A program made the position numbers and the translations under genes. A DNA stretch of 18,570 bases from Leptolinea sp. (GTDB taxonomy: Bacteria > Chloroflexota > Anaerolineae > Anaerolineales > Anaerolineaceae), in assembly GCA_022837205.1 (NCBI GenBank), contig JALHEL010000012.1, positions 1-18,570 on the forward strand. Reading direction: 5' to 3'. Positions 15,009 through 18,570 of this stretch are shown here, piece after piece. The notes beneath the pieces are model-generated. The model worked only from the letters and a program-made list of their open reading frames with translations, ran no database searches and was not told the origin of the DNA. Position 1 is the stretch's first letter, and every line of letters starts with the position of its first letter.

Positions 15009-15830
15009 TTATCTGCTTTCTTTCGGAAATAATATTTTTATTAATTCATCGGAACAGCGAAAATCGGGAATAATCAAATCCGCACCCGCCTGAATTAAGC
15101 GTTCCCGTTTCCATTCGTCAATTCCTTCGCGTGTTTGTTCATTGCTGGCGACGCCGACTGCCGTGCCGTCGACCGATTTGGTATCTTCGATTTCGACAAA
15201 TCCATCGCCGAACCCGACAAATTCGGGTCCGCTCAGCTTATTTTCCCGAATAATACGCTGGATTACCATCCGTTTCGAAAAACGGATGTAATCGTCCTGG
15301 GCACCGTATATTCCTTCGAAATAAGGGGTTAAACGCAGTAATTGCGCTTCATCCAACACATATTTCTCATCGGTACCGGATGCCAGATAACATTTTACAC
15401 CTCTGGCCTTTAATGCTTGCAGCATCGAAAATGAACCCGGAACAAGGTATTCTTCCGGTTGAAAGGTGCCGTTTCTTAAGCCTTCCAGACGATCATGAAT
15501 TCTTTCCAAAAGTTTTTGATGATATATCTCTTTGTACTCACGCGGATCCAAAGCTTTTCCGCCGCGCTTCTCGACCTCTTCCGCAAGTTGTATCATTTGA
15601 AAGATTGTCTGTTTCCCGGTTAATCGGGTGACATATTCTTTTACAATCCGCTGTACTTCCGCTTCATCCTCATGGTTCGGTGTCTGCATGATAAAATCGA
15701 CCATCATGGGAATCATAATCTGCTGCCAGCCTTCGCGGATTAACGAGAGTGTTCCGTCGAAATCAAAAAGGGCATGGTGGATGTCGATTCTGTCCGGTAA
15801 GGGTTTGATAATTTCAATTTCCGATTTCAT
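15009..15830 (-). CDS. HAD-superfamily phosphatase
   Basis: The 273-residue product has the four HAD motifs: DFDGT with nucleophile Asp23 and acid Asp25, a serine at 151 in YLASGTDE, Lys186 in FSKR, and GFGDGFVE with Asp209 and Glu213. A helical cap of about 110 residues lies between motifs I and II, as in phosphoglycolate-type phosphatases. It is longer than, and different from, GmhB (about 190 residues, zinc loop), so it is not the standard heptose bisphosphatase. In context it would remove a phosphate from an intermediate of the neighbouring kinases, or detoxify a by-product. I choose the ATG at 15830. A TTG at 15842 is in frame but only 2 nt from the AGAGGAA site; the ATG is about 12 nt from it, which is long. 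It is the first gene of the minus operon. Confidence 0.88.
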   Translation of the reverse strand: MKSEIEIIKPLPDRIDIHHALFDFDGTLSLIREGWQQIMIPMMVDFIMQTPNHEDEAEVQRIVKEYVTRLTGKQTIFQMIQLAEEVEKRGGKALDPREYKEIYHQKLLERIHDRLEGLRNGTFQPEEYLVPGSFSMLQALKARGVKCYLASGTDEKYVLDEAQLLRLTPYFEGIYGAQDDYIRFSKRMVIQRIIRENKLSGPEFVGFGDGFVEIEDTKSVDGTAVGVASNEQTREGIDEWKRERLIQAGADLIIPDFRCSDELIKILFPKESR

Positions 15831-15923
15831 TATTAAAAACAATTCCTCTTTTCGATTTGTCTGTGATTGATTCGCTTTCTTTTCGGTATTTATTTAAAAC
15901 GAAACAAAGATTATCGGCATTTG

Positions 15924-15948
15924 AAAGACTGTCGTTGAGACAGTCTTT
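15924..15948. terminator. Perfect 10-bp hairpin upstream of the HAD operon
   Basis: AAAGACTGTC (15924-15933) and GACAGTCTTT (15939-15948) form a perfect stem with a GTTGA loop. One more T and then CATCC follow on the plus strand, and AAATGCC follows on the minus strand, so the U tail is short both ways. It lies about 95 bp before the HAD start codon. It may be an operator, a leftover bidirectional terminator, or a leader hairpin. The role is open. Confidence 0.5.
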
Positions 15949-16019
15949 TCATCCTATTTTGATGCACTTTCAAATTTTACTCGTTATTGTATTTTCTGAA
16001 ATTCTGATTAGGAAAAATA

Positions 16020-16052
16020 AATCTAATTATATGATTTAGGCGGTTTTAGATT
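16020..16052 (+). promoter_or_regulatory. Inverted repeat before the methyltransferase promoter
   Basis: AATCTAA (16020-16026) and TTAGATT (16046-16052) are perfect inverted 7-bp arms 19 bp apart, just before the -10 at 16077-16082. Related TTAG/CTAA words recur nearby. There is no controller gene in this restriction-modification pair, so the methyltransferase itself might bind here through its N-terminal domain. In such AT-rich DNA the repeat could be chance. Confidence 0.3.
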
Positions 16053-16076
16053 AACGGTTCCCAATAAAATTACGGA

Positions 16077-16082
16077 TATAAT
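16077..16082 (+). promoter_or_regulatory. -10 element of the restriction-modification operon
   Basis: A perfect TATAAT lies 35 bp before the methyltransferase ATG. A consensus -35 at 16-18 bp is missing (ACGGTT at 16054-16059). The resulting leader would be about 28 nt. Confidence 0.5.
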
Positions 16083-16116
16083 CAATATTGACTGAAAATT
16101 TAATAGGATGAGTAAA

Positions 16117-17703
16117 ATGAACAACACTGAACTTTTAACTATTAATGAAGCTAGTGACTGGGCAACGAAATACTTAAAGAAAAAAGTCTCTCCTTCAAAC
16201 ATCTCTTATTTAATTCAATATGGTAAGGTAAAAAAAATATTTGATGGTGAGAACACAAAAATTCAAAAAGATGATTTAAAGAACTATTATGATTCTTTTA
16301 ACGGGAAAAGAGAAATTGACTGGAAATCTAAATTAGGAGAAGATTTAAATTGGGCTCTTTCATTCGATCATGTAAAGGAAAGTGAGACCACTAAACATGT
16401 TCATCGCTTGCATCCCTATAAAGGGAAATTCATACCTCAATTAGTTGAATATTTTTTGGATGATCATGTTGACAAATTTAAAACAGAAGTGGTTTTCCGG
16501 CCGGGAGATATCGTATTAGATCCTTTTTGTGGAAGTGGCACTACCTTAGTTGAAGCAAACGAATTAGGAATAAATGCAATCGGGATAGATATATCTATTT
16601 TTAATAGCCTTATTTCCAAATGCAAAATTCAAAAATATGATTTACCGTCTGTTTATTCTGAAATTAGACGAATTACAAATGCCTTGAAGGAATTCATATA
16701 TTATTCAAAAATCGCAGAATTTGAAACAGCTCTTTTGGAAGAATTAAATATATTTAATTCGAAATATTTTCCTTCACCCGAATATAAATATCAAGTCTTA
16801 AAGAGAGATATTAATCCAGATGTATATGGACACGAAAAAGAATTAATTTTTTTACCAAAGTATTATGACCTCATTACTAAGTACCAGATTGATATAGAAT
16901 TCCCTGAAACTGGAAACTTTATCGATAGATGGTTTTTCCCTTCAGTTAAAAAAGAGATATATTTTGTATATGATGAGATTAAAAAAATTAATGATCAATC
17001 GACAAAAGAAATTCTTTCATTGATATTAAGCAGGACAATGCGTTCATGTAGAGCGACTACCCATTCAGATCTTGCAACTTTAAAAGAACCACAAACAACA
17101 ACTTATTATTGTCCTAAACACAGTAAAATCTGTAAACCACTTTTCTCTATTTTAAAATGGTGGGATACGTATACAAAAGATTCGATTAAGAGACTTGCTG
17201 AATTCGATACAATTCGAACTGATACAATGCAAGTATCATTAGTTGGAGATAGCAGGAATATAAATATTATTGATGAAGTGATGAAACTAAATCCTAATTT
17301 CGGCAAAAAGATTTCAGAACAAAAAATTAAAGGAATTTTTTCTAGTCCACCTTATGTAGGAATGATAGATTATCATGAGCAACATGCTTATGCATATGAT
17401 CTTTTTGGTTTTGATCGACATGATAGTTTAGAGATTGGTCCTCTATATAAAGGACAAGGTGAATCGGCTAAACAATCGTATGTTGAAGGAATTTCAGAAG
17501 TTCTGATTAATTGTGAAAAATATTTATCGAACGATTATGATATATTTTTAGTTGCGAATGATAAATATGATTTGTATCCCCAAATAGTTAATAAATCAGG
17601 AATGAAAATTATAAAACGATATAAGCGTCCTGTATTAAATCGAACCGAGAGAGATAAAGGAGCTTATTCGGAAGTAATCTTTCATATTAAAAAGGATTTA
17701 TGA
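16117..17703 (+). CDS. Type II DNA methyltransferase (SPPY type) with N-terminal DNA-binding segment
   Basis: The 528-residue product methylates DNA to protect the host from the partner nuclease. The AdoMet-binding motif I is DPFCGSGTT at 135-143, followed by the motif II-like GIDIS at 156-160. The catalytic motif IV is SSPPY at 409-413. SPPY usually marks N4-cytosine methyltransferases, so N4-methylcytosine is the best guess. LHPYKGKFIPQLVEYFL at 98-114 fits motif X. The order X, I, long insert, IV resembles the alpha group; the insert at about 170-370 would hold the target recognition part. Residues about 5-55 (TINEASDWATKYL, then SPSNISYLIQYGKV) look like a MerR/excisionase-type winged helix. 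I choose the ATG at 16117 because AGGA at 16105-16108 lies 8 nt upstream; an ATG at 16108 overlaps that site. The gene is AT-richer than the sugar genes, which suggests transfer. Confidence 0.88.
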   Translation: MNNTELLTINEASDWATKYLKKKVSPSNISYLIQYGKVKKIFDGENTKIQKDDLKNYYDSFNGKREIDWKSKLGEDLNWALSFDHVKESETTKHVHRLHPYKGKFIPQLVEYFLDDHVDKFKTEVVFRPGDIVLDPFCGSGTTLVEANELGINAIGIDISIFNSLISKCKIQKYDLPSVYSEIRRITNALKEFIYYSKIAEFETALLEELNIFNSKYFPSPEYKYQVLKRDINPDVYGHEKELIFLPKYYDLITKYQIDIEFPETGNFIDRWFFPSVKKEIYFVYDEIKKINDQSTKEILSLILSRTMRSCRATTHSDLATLKEPQTTTYYCPKHSKICKPLFSILKWWDTYTKDSIKRLAEFDTIRTDTMQVSLVGDSRNINIIDEVMKLNPNFGKKISEQKIKGIFSSPPYVGMIDYHEQHAYAYDLFGFDRHDSLEIGPLYKGQGESAKQSYVEGISEVLINCEKYLSNDYDIFLVANDKYDLYPQIVNKSGMKIIKRYKRPVLNRTERDKGAYSEVIFHIKKDL

Positions 17704-17704
17704 C

Positions 17705-18490
17705 ATGTCGTTAAATAATCAACAGGTAGAAAATGTTGAGCATATATTAATTAACTGTCTTCGTGACAAAATACGAAACTATAAGCCGGAAACCATTTCA
17801 ATGCCTTTTCATACTCGATTATTGGGAAAAGATAGGATGGCTTTATTTTCATTTATACAGTCTCTCAATACAACTTTTGGCATTTCAATTTTTGAACCTA
17901 TTGCAAAATCAATTGCAAAAGATAATTTTAAAGTTGTTCAATCACAATTTACTTCGGGAAGTCTAATTAGCAGTGAATCTCAGAGCGTTATACAACAGAT
18001 TATTAACCAATTGGAAAATGGCGAACGAATTCCTGATAAAAAAGCTGAAATTGAAGAAATACGTAGAGTTTGCCAATCTGGTCAATTTATAAATATAAAC
18101 CCAATTAAAGTTGATTTGTTTCTTTCAACATTTGATGATGAATTATTTTTAATTGATTTAAAAACTGCGAAACCGAATAAGAATGATTTCAGAAGCTATA
18201 AACGTACCTTGTTAAATTGGGTTGGTGTTACATTAGCCCAAAATCCATATGCAAAAGTAAATACCCTTATTGCAATTCCTTATAATCCTTATGAACCGAA
18301 GCCATATCGACGATGGACAATAAATGGAATGATTGATTTGGACAATGAAATCAAGGTAGCCTCCGAATTTTGGGATTTTTTAGGTGGAGAAGGGACTTAT
18401 GAAATTCTTCTTACTTGTTTCGAAAAAGTTGGAATAGAACTTAGTTCTGAACTGGATGATTATTTCATGCGTTTTGAAAACAGACATTGA
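17705..18490 (+). CDS. Type II restriction endonuclease, TdeIII-like
   Basis: The 261-residue product begins 1 nt after the methyltransferase stop, with AAGGA about 9 nt before its ATG, so the pair is one transcript. A PD-(D/E)XK-type core is visible: Asp137 in KVDLF, then Asp151 and Lys153 in FLIDLKTAKPN. Glu64 in IFEPIA may contribute to the metal site. PFHTRLLGKDRMALFSFIQS at 34-53 and the KRTLLNWVG block after the core match my memory of the TdeIII family, whose named member cuts GGNCC. The target here is not proven, because family assignment is by eye. Length fits the family. Like its partner it is AT-rich. The nuclease gene follows the methyltransferase gene, an order that helps the host make protection first. 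Confidence 0.82.
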   Translation: MSLNNQQVENVEHILINCLRDKIRNYKPETISMPFHTRLLGKDRMALFSFIQSLNTTFGISIFEPIAKSIAKDNFKVVQSQFTSGSLISSESQSVIQQIINQLENGERIPDKKAEIEEIRRVCQSGQFININPIKVDLFLSTFDDELFLIDLKTAKPNKNDFRSYKRTLLNWVGVTLAQNPYAKVNTLIAIPYNPYEPKPYRRWTINGMIDLDNEIKVASEFWDFLGGEGTYEILLTCFEKVGIELSSELDDYFMRFENRH

Positions 18491-18513
18491 AAAGGAATCG
18501 GTCAGAGGTTACC

Positions 18514-18570
18514 ATGGATAAAAAAGAAGCTTACTTCGGGCATCCTTCGCAGATTAGCGGTGTGGAAGAA
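18514..18570 (+). CDS. Start of an aldose 1-epimerase-family (DUF4432-like) protein, cut by the window edge
   Basis: Only 19 codons are inside the window: MDKKEAYFGHPSQISGVEE. AGAGG at 18504-18508 lies 5 nt before the ATG. The YFGHPSQISGVEE start matches my memory of DUF4432 / aldose 1-epimerase-family proteins of Clostridia and relatives, which act on sugars in the cytoplasm. With so few residues this is tentative. It begins 23 bp after the endonuclease stop and base composition returns toward that of the sugar genes, which suggests that it belonged to the sugar locus before the restriction-modification pair arrived. Confidence 0.6.
   Translation, partial: MDKKEAYFGHPSQISGVEE

Noticed and set aside
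15831..18513. Defence island or mobile element around the restriction-modification genes
   Set aside because: Only the two restriction-modification genes are seen; there is no integrase, transposase, terminal repeat or further defence gene.

Overview
The window is a piece of chromosome from an unidentified bacterium of low to moderate GC content. The coupled pair of a small HTH protein and a membrane Ser/Thr kinase with leucine-rich repeats, and a secreted protein with an SLH-like domain, resemble anaerobic Bacillota (Clostridia-like) genomes. This is a weak placement: the sugar-binding protein has no typical lipobox, which would fit a diderm, and the restriction enzyme resembles a family named after a Treponema enzyme. 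No rRNA, tRNA, CRISPR array, transposase or integrase was seen.

Region A (1-5200, all minus strand) is a signalling and surface block. In transcription order it holds a small HTH protein, a Ser/Thr kinase with one membrane segment and C-terminal leucine-rich repeats, a secreted SLH/beta-repeat protein, and a larger HTH protein that runs off the left edge. The kinase gene carries an exact 83-bp tandem duplication near its 3' end. It shifts the frame and replaces the last 25 residues by 6; the older frame, stop codon and a possible terminator still lie downstream.

Region B (5200-9560, plus) starts with about 820 bp without a convincing gene, ending in an operator-like set of three alternating half-sites. 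A ribose-type ABC importer follows (ATPase, permease, binding protein), with a small stem-loop before the binding-protein gene and a strong terminator after it.

Region C (9680-15830) is the most unusual part. Two short operons converge with 7 nt between their stop codons. The plus operon encodes a fusion of a deoxyhypusine-synthase-like domain with a GmhA-like SIS isomerase domain, a separate GmhA-like protein with altered active-site positions, and a ROK sugar kinase. The minus operon encodes a HAD phosphatase, a second deoxyhypusine-synthase-like protein and a PfkB kinase resembling the heptose-kinase (HldE/RfaE domain I) group. With the importer this looks like an uncharacterised pathway for a sugar or sugar phosphate, perhaps a heptose or ketose, in which the deoxyhypusine-synthase-like proteins may do NAD-dependent chemistry. 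The substrate is not known.

Region D (15830-18570) holds a visibly AT-richer Type II restriction-modification pair: a SPPY-type DNA methyltransferase with an N-terminal DNA-binding segment, then a TdeIII-like endonuclease. The first 19 codons of a likely aldose-1-epimerase-family gene follow, so the restriction-modification pair appears to have landed inside a sugar-metabolism locus.
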